From CAZJQT01 sp964548655 (lineage in GTDB: Bacteria; Patescibacteriota; Saccharimonadia; Saccharimonadales; CAZJQT01): DNA of 64,000 nt. The stretch covers positions 1 through 64,000 of the forward strand of contig CAZJQT010000002.1 of the NCBI GenBank assembly GCA_964548655.1. Direction: 5' to 3'. The notes below the pieces were generated by a model. The model made no database searches. It saw only the letters and a list, made by a program, of their open reading frames with translations, and had not been told where the DNA came from. Within the stretch, counting starts at the first letter, position 1. Each line of letters begins with the position of its first letter. Made by a program: the position numbers and the translations under genes. Shown here piece after piece: positions 9,020-17,812 of this stretch.

Positions 9020-12000
9020 TAGGCAGCCTCCTCTTCAGTTGATTCTTCGGTCGGTGTTTCCTTGATTACGGTTGTAGCTGGAATATCATCCTCCAGCTCC
9101 ATGACAACAAACTCATCGGCGACTGCTTCCTCAGTAACATCTATAGGTGATGTAGTTGGAGCCGGTACGTCAACCTCGGCTTGGTTTTTGGCCTCATCCT
9201 TGATGTTCTCAGCCAAGACTTCTTCAGCGTCAACAATTTCACTGGCTTTAACAAGGTCAACCTTAAGGCCAAGACCTTGCAGCTCCTTGACCAGCACATT
9301 GAAGCTCTCGGGAACTTTTGGTCCAACAATCTTAGTGCCTTTAACAATAGCCTCGTAGGCCTTAGAACGGCCGTAAACATCATCGGACTTGATAGTCAGC
9401 ATTTCCTGCAAGGTGTTACTAGCGCCGTAAGCTTCTAGCGCCCAAACTTCCATCTCACCAAAGCGTTGGCCACCGTTTTGCGCCTTACCACCAAGTGGTT
9501 GCTGAGTAACCATAGTGTATGGTCCAGTTGAGCGGGCGTGGATCTTATCAGCAATCATGTGGTTGAGCTTGATCATGTACATTGAGCCAACTGTGGTTAG
9601 TTCCTTAAAAGCATCGCCATTGCGGCCGTCAAATAGTTGTTGTTTGCCGCTTTCTGGGAAACCAGCGTCTTTGAGTAAGCCGCGGATTTTATCAGGACTA
9701 ACGCCGTTAAAGGCTGGGCTGGCAACTTTGAGGCCTAGGGCGCGAGCTGCCATACCAAGGTGAGTTTCAAACAACTGACCTATGTTCATACGACTTGGCA
9801 CACCAAGTGGGTTCAGAATAATGTCTACAGGTGTTCCGTCTTCCATGAAGGGCATGTCTTCAACTGGCAAAATGCGGGCAATAACACCCTTGTTACCGTG
9901 GCGACCGCCAAGTTTGTCACCAACCGCAATCTTGCGCATTTGGGCTACAAAGACTTGGATTTGCATGATGACACCAGCCTTAAGCTCGTGACCGTTATCA
10001 CGCGAGAAGACCTTAACACCAACAACCTTGCCGTGCTTGCCATTGCTCATACGCTGAGAGGTATCGCGGACTTCTTTGGCTTTTTCACCAAAGATAGCGC
10101 GCAGCAAACGCTCTTCACTAGATAATTCTTGCTCACCTTTAGGCGTAATTTTACCTACCAGGATGTCGCCAGGATGAACTTCAGCGCCGATACGGACAAT
10201 ACCGTCCTCATCAAGATGACGCAGGGCTTCCTCTGAAACATTAGGAATATCACGGGTGACAATTTCTGGTCCCAGCTTGGTCTCACGGACTTCTACCATG
10301 TAGTCTACGATGTGGATTGATGTCAGACTGTCGTCTTCAACCAATTTTCGGCTAATGACAATAGCATCTTCAAAGTTGTAGCCGCCCCAAGGCATAAAGG
10401 CCACAATCAGGTCTTTACCTAGAGCTAATTCACCGCCCTCAATTGACATACCTTCAATTAGTGGATCACCAGCTTTAACTTTATCGCCAGTGTTAACGAC
10501 TACTTTTTGGTTAATGCACGTGCCTTCGTTGCTGCGGACAAAGTGTAATGGCTGATATTTAACTTCGCCTGACTTGTATTTAACGACAACTTCGTCAGCG
10601 GTGGCTTTGGTAACCGTGCCCGGGCCATCAGCTAAAACTAATTGGCCGGTATTCTGGGCAGCTGGTGCTTCTAGACCAGTACCAACAATTGGTGCTGATG
10701 GGCTAACCAAAGGTACGGCTTGGCGTTGCTGGTTACTACCCATCAAAGATCTATAGACATAGTTTTTCTCAATAAAGGGAATCAAACCGGCACTAGAGCC
10801 AATAATTTGTTTGCGGCTGGCATCCATATGGGTAATGTCGTTAGCGTCAACTTCACCAGAACTTAAGTGACTGCGAGCACTCACACGTTCGTTGATAAAG
10901 TAACCATTAGCATCGGTTTCTTCACCGGCGCTGGCAATAACAGCATTTTCTTCTTCGCTGGCGTCCAGGTAAATAATTTTGTCAGTAACTTTGGCTTTTA
11001 CGGGCCAAGTAACCTGGCTCTTAACAGCACCTAAGCGCTTAGCTTGATCGGCGGTAATTTTACTGCCAGCCTTAACTATTACTTTGCCTTTTTCATCTTC
11101 TAGATTTACTGAGGCAATGTGGCCAGCAGCTTCTTTGGCTGTGACTGCGTTAATAACCTTGTGATAAGGTGTTTCGATAAAGCCATAGTCATTGATTTTG
11201 GCGTAGCTGGCTAGGTTCAAAACCAAGCCGATGTTAGCGCCTTCAGGTGTTTCAACGGCACAGATGCGGCCATAGTGAGTAGCGTGGGCATCACGAACTT
11301 CGAAACCTGCGCGCTCTCTAGACAAACCGCCTGGGCCCATAGAGCTCAAGCGGCGTTTGTGAGCCAATTCGCTCAGAGGGTTAATCTGATCCATGAACTG
11401 TGACAACTGAGAGCTGGCAAAGAATTCGCGCACAGCCGCGACAACCGGACGGGCGTTGATCAGCTGAGCTGGTGTAACCGTTTCGATTTCGCTCATGCTC
11501 ATGCGGTCTTTAGTATTGCGCTCCATTCTGAGCAGACCGATCCTAAACTGACGTTGCACGAGCTCGCCGACCAGTTTGACCCGGCGGTTTGCTAGGCTAT
11601 CAATATCATCAGCTGGTTCTTGGCTATTATTGAGGCGAATAACTTCAGAAATGATTGCCAGCAGGTCTTCCAGGCGCATAATGCGGTTCTCGATAGTATT
11701 GGTGACGTCTAGGTTCAGACGTTTGTTAATCTTGTAGCGGCCAACTCGGCTGAAATCAAAGCGTTTAAAGTTGTAGAAGATGTTTTCAATTAGGCCACGG
11801 GCGTTATCGACTGTGGCTAGATCGCCAGGACGCAAACGGCGATAAACCTCAATTAAAGCCTCATTAGTACCTTTAGATGGGTCTTTTTCCAGTGTCATGT
11901 CAACGTAGTTAAGACTGCCTTGATCGACGTGTTTAAAGGCGTCGCGGATCTGTTGTTCGCTCATTCCAAGTGCTTTTAGTAGAGTTGTGACGGCAATTTT

Positions 12001-12564
12001 GCGTTTGCGGTCGATCTTGACATAGAGGGCGCCGTTGGCAGCTGTTTCAAACTCTAGCCAAGCACCACGGCCAGGAATAACCTTGGCACCAAACAGCTTC
12101 TGGGTACCGTGCAAATCAGCTGTAAAGAAAACGCCAGGGCTACGGATTAGCTGAGAAACAACCACGCGTTCGGCCCCATTAATAACAAAAGTCCCGCGAT
12201 CGGTCATCCACGGGTAGTCGCCAAGGTAGATTTCTTGTTCTTTAATCTCGCCGGTAACTTTGTTGGTTAGCTCAACAACGGCTTTTAGAGGAGCTTCGTA
12301 ACTAATGTTGTTTTCATGGGCTTCAGCCTCGGTAGTTTTTGGCTTTTCAAAATGATAGCCCTTGAAGCTCAAGGACATTTTAGTGCCAGTGTAATCATCA
12401 ATTGGGCTGATTTCAGCTAAAAGCTCACCCAAACCCTCTTCCACGAACCACTGGAAGGAGCGGTTTTGGTGGTCTACCAGGTTAGGTAGGTCTAGTGAAT
12501 CATTGTCTTTATCAAAATATGTACGGTTTCTTTTGGTGTAAGTGGTGCTCTGAGTCTTAGGCAT
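9019..12564 (-). CDS. rpoB: RNA polymerase subunit beta
   Basis: Second large RNAP subunit, 1181 aa. The rifampicin pocket (SQLSQFMDQINPLSE, near residue 391) is intact except for Ile where many species have Asn. The conserved HKRR..GPGGL..RAGFEVRDAH..YGR..PEGANIGL run follows. The C-terminal region has GGKAQNGGQRFGEMEVWALEAYGA, which contacts beta'. There is an acidic Glu/Thr-rich tail of about 60 residues. First gene of the superoperon, with a promoter about 140 bases upstream and a structured leader. Confidence 0.98.
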   Translation of the reverse strand: MPKTQSTTYTKRNRTYFDKDNDSLDLPNLVDHQNRSFQWFVEEGLGELLAEISPIDDYTGTKMSLSFKGYHFEKPKTTEAEAHENNISYEAPLKAVVELTNKVTGEIKEQEIYLGDYPWMTDRGTFVINGAERVVVSQLIRSPGVFFTADLHGTQKLFGAKVIPGRGAWLEFETAANGALYVKIDRKRKIAVTTLLKALGMSEQQIRDAFKHVDQGSLNYVDMTLEKDPSKGTNEALIEVYRRLRPGDLATVDNARGLIENIFYNFKRFDFSRVGRYKINKRLNLDVTNTIENRIMRLEDLLAIISEVIRLNNSQEPADDIDSLANRRVKLVGELVQRQFRIGLLRMERNTKDRMSMSEIETVTPAQLINARPVVAAVREFFASSQLSQFMDQINPLSELAHKRRLSSMGPGGLSRERAGFEVRDAHATHYGRICAVETPEGANIGLVLNLASYAKINDYGFIETPYHKVINAVTAKEAAGHIASVNLEDEKGKVIVKAGSKITADQAKRLGAVKSQVTWPVKAKVTDKIIYLDASEEENAVIASAGEETDANGYFINERVSARSHLSSGEVDANDITHMDASRKQIIGSSAGLIPFIEKNYVYRSLMGSNQQRQAVPLVSPSAPIVGTGLEAPAAQNTGQLVLADGPGTVTKATADEVVVKYKSGEVKYQPLHFVRSNEGTCINQKVVVNTGDKVKAGDPLIEGMSIEGGELALGKDLIVAFMPWGGYNFEDAIVISRKLVEDDSLTSIHIVDYMVEVRETKLGPEIVTRDIPNVSEEALRHLDEDGIVRIGAEVHPGDILVGKITPKGEQELSSEERLLRAIFGEKAKEVRDTSQRMSNGKHGKVVGVKVFSRDNGHELKAGVIMQIQVFVAQMRKIAVGDKLGGRHGNKGVIARILPVEDMPFMEDGTPVDIILNPLGVPSRMNIGQLFETHLGMAARALGLKVASPAFNGVSPDKIRGLLKDAGFPESGKQQLFDGRNGDAFKELTTVGSMYMIKLNHMIADKIHARSTGPYTMVTQQPLGGKAQNGGQRFGEMEVWALEAYGASNTLQEMLTIKSDDVYGRSKAYEAIVKGTKIVGPKVPESFNVLVKELQGLGLKVDLVKASEIVDAEEVLAENIKDEAKNQAEVDVPAPTTSPIDVTEEAVADEFVVMELEDDIPATTVIKETPTEESTEEEAA

Positions 12565-12744
12565 ACGCTAAATAGATCTCCCCTAATAAAGTTGTAAATT
12601 CTACTTTGATCTTTTGGCCGCGAAGATCACTACCTGGGGGTTTTTGAAATTTCTAGAGGTCAACTAGAAAGATGCCCAGCGTACACTGCTTCTTAAAGGA
12701 ACAGATTACAGAACATTTAACCTTAAGTCAAGCTTACGAGTAAT
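12565..12744 (-). promoter_or_regulatory. rpoB promoter and leader region
   Basis: The promoter is TTGACT (12726-12731), a 17-base spacer, and TAATCT (12703-12708, with a preceding TG). The transcript would start near 12696, giving a leader of about 130 bases. The leader can form a TTTCTAG...CTAGAAA hairpin and a GATCTT...AAGATC hairpin, and has GGGGAG 15-19 bases before the rpoB start. No known ribosomal-protein-type operator was recognised. Confidence 0.5.
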
Positions 12745-13335
12745 CTATAAATTTTTAGCGACCCAAAGTTGTCTTGGTTCACTAACCATGTCCTCAATAT
12801 CATAAGGCTGTGGCTTGTCTACGGGTGTGAAACCGGAGGCAAGACAAACTTCCTCTTTGATTACGTCGTCTGGCAAGGTTACCATCCAGCTAACTTCTAA
12901 ACCACTTGCCCCAGGTATTAGGGCTTTTTGTTCTCTGAGTGTTCTTACGACCATTTGACCGATTTCTGTGGATACACCTTTACTGCGTAGTGAATGCCAA
13001 TAAGATAACTCAACTCCACCTAGTTTTTCAGTCTGTTCCTCGATTAGGTTGGGCTTAGGTTGTGCAAGCTGGGCGGTTGCAACACCTATAGTCGTAACGT
13101 CAGCACCGACTAACGAGATAGTGTACGCTGACAAATTATGCTCAGCCGCAGTGCGGGCTATCCTAGCCAGACGTCGATAAGCCTTTATGGGATTGCTATA
13201 GCCTTCTGCAGGGTACGGCAATTCTCGGACAAGCCCTGGTGTATAGCGCCATGCCCTCCATAACTCGCCAGCTTCAACAACTCTTCCGACTGGACCAAGC
13301 TCGGTTATATTATGCAAGTTTACCTTGTATGCCAT
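12745..13335 (-). CDS. Putative GNAT-type acetyltransferase, 196 aa
   Basis: Weak assignment. The C-terminal half has the look of a GNAT fold: a beta strand ELSYWHS near residue 110, an Arg-containing helix, then LEVSWMVTLPDD and a late CLASGFTPVD segment resembling the usual 'lGF' strand. The acetyl-CoA loop (Q/RxxGxG/A) is not clear, so it may be a degenerate or different family. A GATAAT box lies ten bases before the ATG. It follows clpP on the same strand. The product could equally be a lineage-specific protein of unknown role. Confidence 0.4.
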   Translation of the reverse strand: MAYKVNLHNITELGPVGRVVEAGELWRAWRYTPGLVRELPYPAEGYSNPIKAYRRLARIARTAAEHNLSAYTISLVGADVTTIGVATAQLAQPKPNLIEEQTEKLGGVELSYWHSLRSKGVSTEIGQMVVRTLREQKALIPGASGLEVSWMVTLPDDVIKEEVCLASGFTPVDKPQPYDIEDMVSEPRQLWVAKNL

Positions 13336-13380
13336 GACGCCATAAATTATCTCACTAAATTTTCATTTAACCATGAGTTT

Positions 13381-13977
13381 TTAGCTGGTTTTTGGAGGTG
13401 TGGTGATAACCCTGTCAATAACACCATATTTCTTGGCTTCGTCGGCGTTCATCCAATAATCACGTTCCATATCCTCATGAATACGTGCGGGCTTTTGGCC
13501 GGTGTTCTTGGCCATAATTTCTTCTAACAACCTCTTGACGCGCAAGGACTCCTTGAGGTCAATCTCTTGATCAGTAACTTTACCACGCGTGCCACTAGAT
13601 GGTTGGTGAATCATAACGGTTGAATGTGGTAAGAGGAATCGTTTGCCTTTAGTGCCTGAGCTGAGCAAAAAGGCCGCAGCTGAAGCCTGAACACCAATAC
13701 CAACGGTTTGGATATCACATTTAACGTATTGCATGGTGTCATAGATGGCTAAAGCGTCATAAACGCTGCCGCCAGGGCTATTAATATAGAAATAAATATC
13801 TTTTTTGGCGTCCTCGGATTGCAAGAACAGCATTTGGGCGATGACTAAGTTGGCGGTAGTCTCGTTAACGTCGGAACCCAAGAAAATAATGCGGTCTTTT
13901 AGTAAGCGGCTGTAGATATCATAGGCCCGTTCGTAACGGCCTTCGTTTTCAATAACTGTTGGGATTAGTACACTCAT
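13381..13977 (-). CDS. clpP: ATP-dependent Clp protease proteolytic subunit
   Basis: Serine peptidase that forms the double-heptamer chamber fed by ClpC/ClpX. The 198-aa protein has the oligomerisation region, INSPGGSVYDALAIYD, the nucleophile in GVQASAAAFLL (usual GQAASMGA), the catalytic His in HSTVMIHQP, and Asp in ERDYWMNADEA. The ATG at 13977 is chosen because a promoter ends seven bases upstream. A TTG at 14013 would lie in the -35/CIRCE region. Regulation by HrcA is indicated by the CIRCE element at 14000-14026, matching the one on clpC. Confidence 0.96.
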   Translation of the reverse strand: MSVLIPTVIENEGRYERAYDIYSRLLKDRIIFLGSDVNETTANLVIAQMLFLQSEDAKKDIYFYINSPGGSVYDALAIYDTMQYVKCDIQTVGIGVQASAAAFLLSSGTKGKRFLLPHSTVMIHQPSSGTRGKVTDQEIDLKESLRVKRLLEEIMAKNTGQKPARIHEDMERDYWMNADEAKKYGVIDRVITTPPKTS

Positions 13978-13984
13978 AACAGAT

Positions 13985-14026
13985 AATATACTAGCCAAAT
14001 TAGCACTCGTCAAGTAGGAGTGCCAG
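13985..14026 (-). promoter_or_regulatory. clpP promoter overlapping a CIRCE operator
   Basis: CIRCE occupies 14000-14026: TTAGCACTC, nine bases, GAGTGCCAG (two mismatches in the right arm). On the minus strand the -35 TTGACG (14008-14013) lies inside CIRCE and is followed by a 17-base spacer and -10 TATATT (13985-13990). Seven bases later is the clpP ATG, so the mRNA should be leaderless and HrcA binding would block the -35 box. Confidence 0.8.
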
Positions 14027-14056
14027 AATTGTTTTTTGAATCTCTTATTTTAGTAT

Positions 14057-14518
14057 CTAGACTTCTTCGGGTCTGTCTAAGCCCAGGCCAGCTCGAGCTA
14101 TTTCAACTTGATGCCTTAAACGCTCCGGATCGTGTATCATCGCTGCTTCCACCATACGTTGTGTTTGTTCCAAAACAAGATGCGGCGGCCGTAGATCAAG
14201 ACTATAACCACCAAGAGCTAGCCTGCCCAGTGCCGAGATAAGTGAATTCTGTCTTAGCGCCTCAGGTCTAATTGACTCTGGATAGCTTGGGTAGCGCAAA
14301 TGTGGCTCCTTGATCGGGTTTTTCTTCAAGTCACCCTTAAAAGGCAGATGTAACAGCTTCAAGTTCTTGTGCTCAAGAATTTCTTTGCGGTATGAAAGGA
14401 ACAATTCTGGACTACGTGAATTCTCCGGTGACATAGACTTAATCATCTCGCCTGGCTCAGGAAGCTCATTTTTCTGCGAATAAATATACTCGGATGGTTG
14501 TATATAACCTGATTCCAT
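14057..14518 (-). CDS. Hypothetical protein, 153 aa
   Basis: Unknown soluble protein, charged and Pro-rich in its first half (many Glu, Lys, Pro), with a Leu/Arg-rich helix-prone C-terminal third. No known motif. The ATG at 14518 is fixed by an excellent promoter just upstream (TTGACC at 14549-14554, 17-base spacer, TATAAT at 14526-14531, then seven bases), which implies a leaderless mRNA. It is flanked by clpP and trigger factor on the same strand, but its own promoter makes it a separate unit. Confidence 0.6.
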   Translation of the reverse strand: MESGYIQPSEYIYSQKNELPEPGEMIKSMSPENSRSPELFLSYRKEILEHKNLKLLHLPFKGDLKKNPIKEPHLRYPSYPESIRPEALRQNSLISALGRLALGGYSLDLRPPHLVLEQTQRMVEAAMIHDPERLRHQVEIARAGLGLDRPEEV

Positions 14519-14525
14519 GTTCAAT

Positions 14526-14554
14526 ATTATACTAGCATTCTAACGTTTGGTCAA
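14526..14554 (-). promoter_or_regulatory. Promoter of the 14057-14518 gene
   Basis: TTGACC (14549-14554), a 17-base spacer, and TATAAT (14526-14531) form one of the best sigma70-type matches in the window. The distance from the -10 box to the ATG is seven bases. Confidence 0.75.
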
Positions 14555-14571
14555 TAGCCTAGAATAACTCT

Positions 14572-15852
14572 TTACTTGGCATATTCGGTAAGTTTTGTCA
14601 GAGTCTTTTCAGTCAAGATGCGGGAGGCAATGTCGCGGCGAGCTTCAGGCTTGTCCAGTTCGGCTTGCATGGCTTGGTCTTTATACTGACCTTTTAGTAT
14701 CTGCATCCTAACTTCTAATTCTTCTGGTGTGACGTCTAACTTCTCGCGCTCGGCAATTTCTGATAGCACTAAGCTGGCTTTTACTCGCTCCGAGGCTTGT
14801 GGCTTTACGACTTTGGTTTTGTATTCGTCCTCAGTCATGCCTTCAGTATCTAGATACTCCTGGATAGTCAGGCCACGGTAAGTCAGGTTCTGGCGCAGGT
14901 CTTGCATGAGACGTTCGATGTTCTCCTCTATTAGCGCCTCAGGTATATCAACTGTGCTTTTATCACTGATCTTTTTGACCAGTTCTGATTCATGGTTTCT
15001 ATCAGCTTCGTGCTGGCGTTCATGAGTTAGTTGTTTCTTGATGTCAGCCTTGAGTTCAGCTAAGGTCTTAAACGGACCGGCTTTGGCAGCAAAGCTATCA
15101 TCTATTTTAGGCGTTGAAACTTCTTGAACTTTGGACACGGTGACATTAAAGGTGACTTTGCGGTTGGCTAGAGCTTTGACGCCGTAATCTTTAGGGAAAG
15201 TCAGCTCAAAAGTCTTTTCATCATTAGCCTTTAGGCCAATTAAATTGTCTTCAAAGCCAGGTATGAAATTACCGCTGCCAAGCAGCAATGGATAGTCTTT
15301 GCCTTCAGCGCCTTGGACTGGCAAGCCTTTGTCATCAATACCCTTAAAATCAATCCAGACTTGATCACCATTTTTAGCGACGCGGTCAACGTCACTTTTA
15401 TCAGCTAGACGTGTTTGCAGAGATTGTATTACCTCGTCGACGTCTTTGGCAGTGATACTGATCGGGGTTTTAGCTAATTTAATCTTCTTATAGTCAGGCA
15501 GTTTTATGTCCCCAATAACGTCTATTGTGGCCATAAATTCTAGTTCACTATAGGGCACAAATTTGGTCAAGCTAATCTTGGGCTGACTGACCGGGCGCAG
15601 TGCCTTAGTCTGGGCAGCGCTGAAGTACAGCTGTTCGATAGCGTGTTCTAAAAACTCACTTTGCAAAACGTTCGGGTCAATGTTCTTCTCTACTATTTCT
15701 GGCGGGACATGACCAGCTCGGAAACCTGGCACCTTAACGCTGTCTTTCAGATGAGACAGAACTTGGCTTTTGATTGGCGTTAACTCGACCTCAGTAGCGT
15801 TAACTACTAATTCCAAGCTAGTCTTAGTTAGATTGGTGGCTTTGATTTGCAT
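14572..15852 (-). CDS. tig: Trigger factor (ribosome-bound chaperone/PPIase)
   Basis: Trigger factor binds L23 at the tunnel exit and helps nascent chains fold. From the ATG at 15852 the protein is 426 aa. The ribosome-binding signature is present (VPGFRAGHVPPEIV near residue 45). The FKBP domain runs from about 150 to 240 (LLGSGNFIPGFEDNLIGL..ELTFPKDYG). The C-terminal helical arms follow. A TAAAAT box sits eight bases before the start. A longer in-frame extension overlaps the upstream membrane gene and was rejected. Confidence 0.95.
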   Translation of the reverse strand: MQIKATNLTKTSLELVVNATEVELTPIKSQVLSHLKDSVKVPGFRAGHVPPEIVEKNIDPNVLQSEFLEHAIEQLYFSAAQTKALRPVSQPKISLTKFVPYSELEFMATIDVIGDIKLPDYKKIKLAKTPISITAKDVDEVIQSLQTRLADKSDVDRVAKNGDQVWIDFKGIDDKGLPVQGAEGKDYPLLLGSGNFIPGFEDNLIGLKANDEKTFELTFPKDYGVKALANRKVTFNVTVSKVQEVSTPKIDDSFAAKAGPFKTLAELKADIKKQLTHERQHEADRNHESELVKKISDKSTVDIPEALIEENIERLMQDLRQNLTYRGLTIQEYLDTEGMTEDEYKTKVVKPQASERVKASLVLSEIAEREKLDVTPEELEVRMQILKGQYKDQAMQAELDKPEARRDIASRILTEKTLTKLTEYAK

Positions 15853-15866
15853 AAGGGGTGATTTTA

Positions 15867-16325
15867 TCAGACTACAAGTGTTTTTGCCAGCAGGACAAGC
15901 AGAACGCCAGCGTAAGCAAGTTCGACAAAGATGCCCCAACTACGTTCGCCCCATTGGATAAAGTCATGAAAGCGTGATAGCCAGTCTGTATCAGGCGCTG
16001 TATTGCCGGTCTTTAAGTAGCGTATGTAGCGGGGTATTTGCAGCAAATCAGGGCTAGCGCACAAGACGCCACCCAGTACAATGATCTGCCAATGCACCGG
16101 TTGTAAAAACACCAAACTGAGCAAGACGGCGCCGGCTAGAGCAGCATCAATTGGAAGTAGCCATTTCAAATTAGCGAAGGCTTTGGCTGGATTGTACTTA
16201 TCACCATAGTGTGGCAAGGCATCTATGACAAAATGTGCCAGTAATGCTAAGGGCAAAGCGACCCATACTTGGTGGACGCTTGCTGCAATAACTGCCCCCG
16301 TCAGAACGTGATTGGTGGCAGTCAT
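15867..16325 (-). CDS. Membrane protein, YdjM-like (metal-dependent hydrolase family)
   Basis: A 152-aa protein with about four membrane segments. The N-terminal pattern NHVLTG...LLAHFVIDALPHYGD, with paired His and Asp residues in the membrane boundary, resembles the YdjM / LexA-regulated inner-membrane putative hydrolase family (PF04307). Substrate unknown. Its ATG overlaps the hisS stop by four bases (ATGA), so it is translated from the hisS transcript and probably shares its regulation. Confidence 0.5.
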   Translation of the reverse strand: MTATNHVLTGAVIAASVHQVWVALPLALLAHFVIDALPHYGDKYNPAKAFANLKWLLPIDAALAGAVLLSLVFLQPVHWQIIVLGGVLCASPDLLQIPRYIRYLKTGNTAPDTDWLSRFHDFIQWGERSWGIFVELAYAGVLLVLLAKTLVV

Positions 16326-17629
16326 TTTTTACGATGGTCTTTGACCGCGCTAACGATGCGCTGCAAAGAATGCTTCTCTTCAACACCAGTCTTTAGGTTT
16401 TTCAGAGTAAATTGTTGGTCATCTAGCTCTTTATCACCTATGAAAAGAATATAGTTAATGCCTTTTTTATCAGCACTTTTAATCTGTCTATCTAGTTTGC
16501 GGCCGGTATAGTCCACCGCCGCATTGACGCCCATTTCGCGGAGCTCTTTAACTACTTGCTGAACCGGCTCAAAAACATCACCCAGCATGATGACATACAA
16601 ATCAGTTTCAGCCCGCAGTTCTGGTATTAGCTTATTGACCTCCAGAAAGTTCTGCAGAGGGATATCACCCATACCAAAACCAACTGTTGGCACGGGCTCG
16701 ACGCCAAACATCGCTATTAAGCCATCGTAGCGGCCACCACCAAACATGCTACGGTTATTTTCGGGATTGGTATCAAAAACCTCGAATGTTATGTCTGTGT
16801 AGTAGTCAAAACCACGCATCAAACTGGGGTCAAATTGAATATTGGTTATATCTGCTTTGTTAAGCTGGCTAATACGCTCAGTGAGCTCTTTGGTTGATGG
16901 TAATTGTTGCAAACTGGCTGGTAGCGACTCAATTTTGGCAGTATCCAAAAACTCCAATAATTGCTGGCTGGTGCCATTGTCACGCTGGCTAGGGCTAAAA
17001 ACTGACTCCACTAAAGCGTTAAATTCGGTCGACTCAATCTTGGCACGTTTGTCTATTAGTTTTCTGAGAGTATTGGCCTGAGTCTCGTCAACTTTGAGGA
17101 TATTCAGCAAAAACTCGTCGACTAACTTGCGGCTATTAACCTTGATCTCGTAACTGGCGCGTTTAGCACCAAAAGATTGCATAACCGCGTCGGCTACCTG
17201 GATTATTTCCATATCAGCCTTAGAATCTTCAACGCCAAAAATATCAACATTGAGCTGATAGAACTCGCGACCGCGGCCCCGCTGAGTGCGCTCGTAGCGC
17301 CAACACTGCGGGATCGAATACCAGCGCAGTGGATAGGCCAATTCTTGGCGCCTTGCAGCCACCATACGGCTAACTGATGGTGTCATTTCAGTACGCACAA
17401 TTAATTTGCGCTCACCACGATCTTCAAAACTATAGGTCTGTTCGTTAATGATTTCTTCGTTGCCTTTGCTTAGGAATAGCTCAATTGGCTCTAAGATGGG
17501 CGAATCATACTCCTCGTAACCAAAACGCTCACAGACTTCACGCCACTTGGTAAAGATATATTTTTGTAGACGCTCGTCCTCCGGGTAGAAGTCGCGCGCA
17601 CCTTTGATTGGTTGGGTAGACAAAGTCAT
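16322..17629 (-). CDS. hisS: Histidyl-tRNA synthetase
   Basis: Class II synthetase charging tRNA-His, 435 aa from the ATG at 17629. Motif 1 lies near FYPEDERLQKYIF. Motif 2 is in REFYQLNVDIFG with the upstream R-rich RYERTQRGRGRE. The His-specific GGGRYDGLI and motif 3 GFGMGD follow. The C-terminal anticodon domain contains YTGRKLDRQIKSADKKG. The start is chosen because GGAG lies six bases upstream. An ATG at 17641 overlaps a TATAAT string and has no ribosome site. A leader peptide, hairpin and terminator precede it (see 17655-17801). Confidence 0.95.
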   Translation of the reverse strand: MTLSTQPIKGARDFYPEDERLQKYIFTKWREVCERFGYEEYDSPILEPIELFLSKGNEEIINEQTYSFEDRGERKLIVRTEMTPSVSRMVAARRQELAYPLRWYSIPQCWRYERTQRGRGREFYQLNVDIFGVEDSKADMEIIQVADAVMQSFGAKRASYEIKVNSRKLVDEFLLNILKVDETQANTLRKLIDKRAKIESTEFNALVESVFSPSQRDNGTSQQLLEFLDTAKIESLPASLQQLPSTKELTERISQLNKADITNIQFDPSLMRGFDYYTDITFEVFDTNPENNRSMFGGGRYDGLIAMFGVEPVPTVGFGMGDIPLQNFLEVNKLIPELRAETDLYVIMLGDVFEPVQQVVKELREMGVNAAVDYTGRKLDRQIKSADKKGINYILFIGDKELDDQQFTLKNLKTGVEEKHSLQRIVSAVKDHRKK

Positions 17630-17658
17630 ATTTTTCTCCATTATAGCTTAAGTTATAT

Positions 17659-17683
17659 AAAAAACACCGGAGCAAGTCCGGCG
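17659..17683 (-). terminator. Intrinsic terminator upstream of hisS
   Basis: Seven-base GC-rich stem CGCCGGA / TCCGGTG with a five-base loop followed by six U residues on the minus strand. No gene ends just upstream except the 18-codon leader ORF, which supports a role as an attenuator. Confidence 0.7.
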
Positions 17684-17708
17684 TTAGATTCTCTAAGACA
17701 ATAGTTAA

Positions 17709-17765
17709 TTAACCGACAAGCTCCGGTGATGTATGTGAATGAAGTTGGTTAGACAAACTAAACAT
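17709..17765 (-). CDS. Putative hisS leader peptide (18 aa)
   Basis: MFSLSNQLHSHTSPELVG, stop TAA. The start ATG is seven bases after the -10 box, so it would be read from a leaderless mRNA. His codons are at positions 9 and 11. The end of the ORF contains the segment that can pair with the terminator 3' arm, and the stop codon lies just past it, so a ribosome that finishes the ORF would cover that segment. Only two His codons is modest for such leaders. Confidence 0.5.
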   Translation of the reverse strand: MFSLSNQLHSHTSPELVG

Positions 17766-17812
17766 AGATTAAATAATAACACGTATTTCGATCTTTGTAA
17801 ACCTTGAGTCTT

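Larger units (their letters stand above)
17655..17801 (-). promoter_or_regulatory. Putative hisS leader-peptide attenuator (promoter, uORF, terminator)
   Basis: On the minus strand: promoter TTTACA (17796-17801), 17-base spacer, TATTAT (17773-17778). Seven bases later is an 18-codon ORF with two His codons (17709-17765). An intrinsic terminator then closes the leader, with CGCCGGA (677-683) pairing TCCGGTG and six U residues (17659-17683). Segment A inside the uORF (17720-17728, CACCGGAGC) is perfectly complementary over nine bases to the 3' arm of the terminator (17665-17673). The two pairings exclude each other, as in classic attenuators. hisS lies 36 bases downstream of the terminator with its own GGAG site. 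Confidence 0.65.

Noticed and set aside
11380..11400. Rifampicin-resistance change in rpoB (Ile for Asn)
   Set aside because: The site varies naturally between phyla; there is no basis to call resistance from one substitution.
17630..17641. TATAAT just before hisS as an independent promoter
   Set aside because: It overlaps an upstream ATG and lacks a clear -35 box; it may be coincidence in an AT-rich spacer, and the GGAG site is what fixes the start.
17640..17760. T-box riboswitch upstream of hisS
   Set aside because: No AGGGTGGNACCGCG-type T-box sequence is present; the leader ORF with competing hairpins explains the region better.
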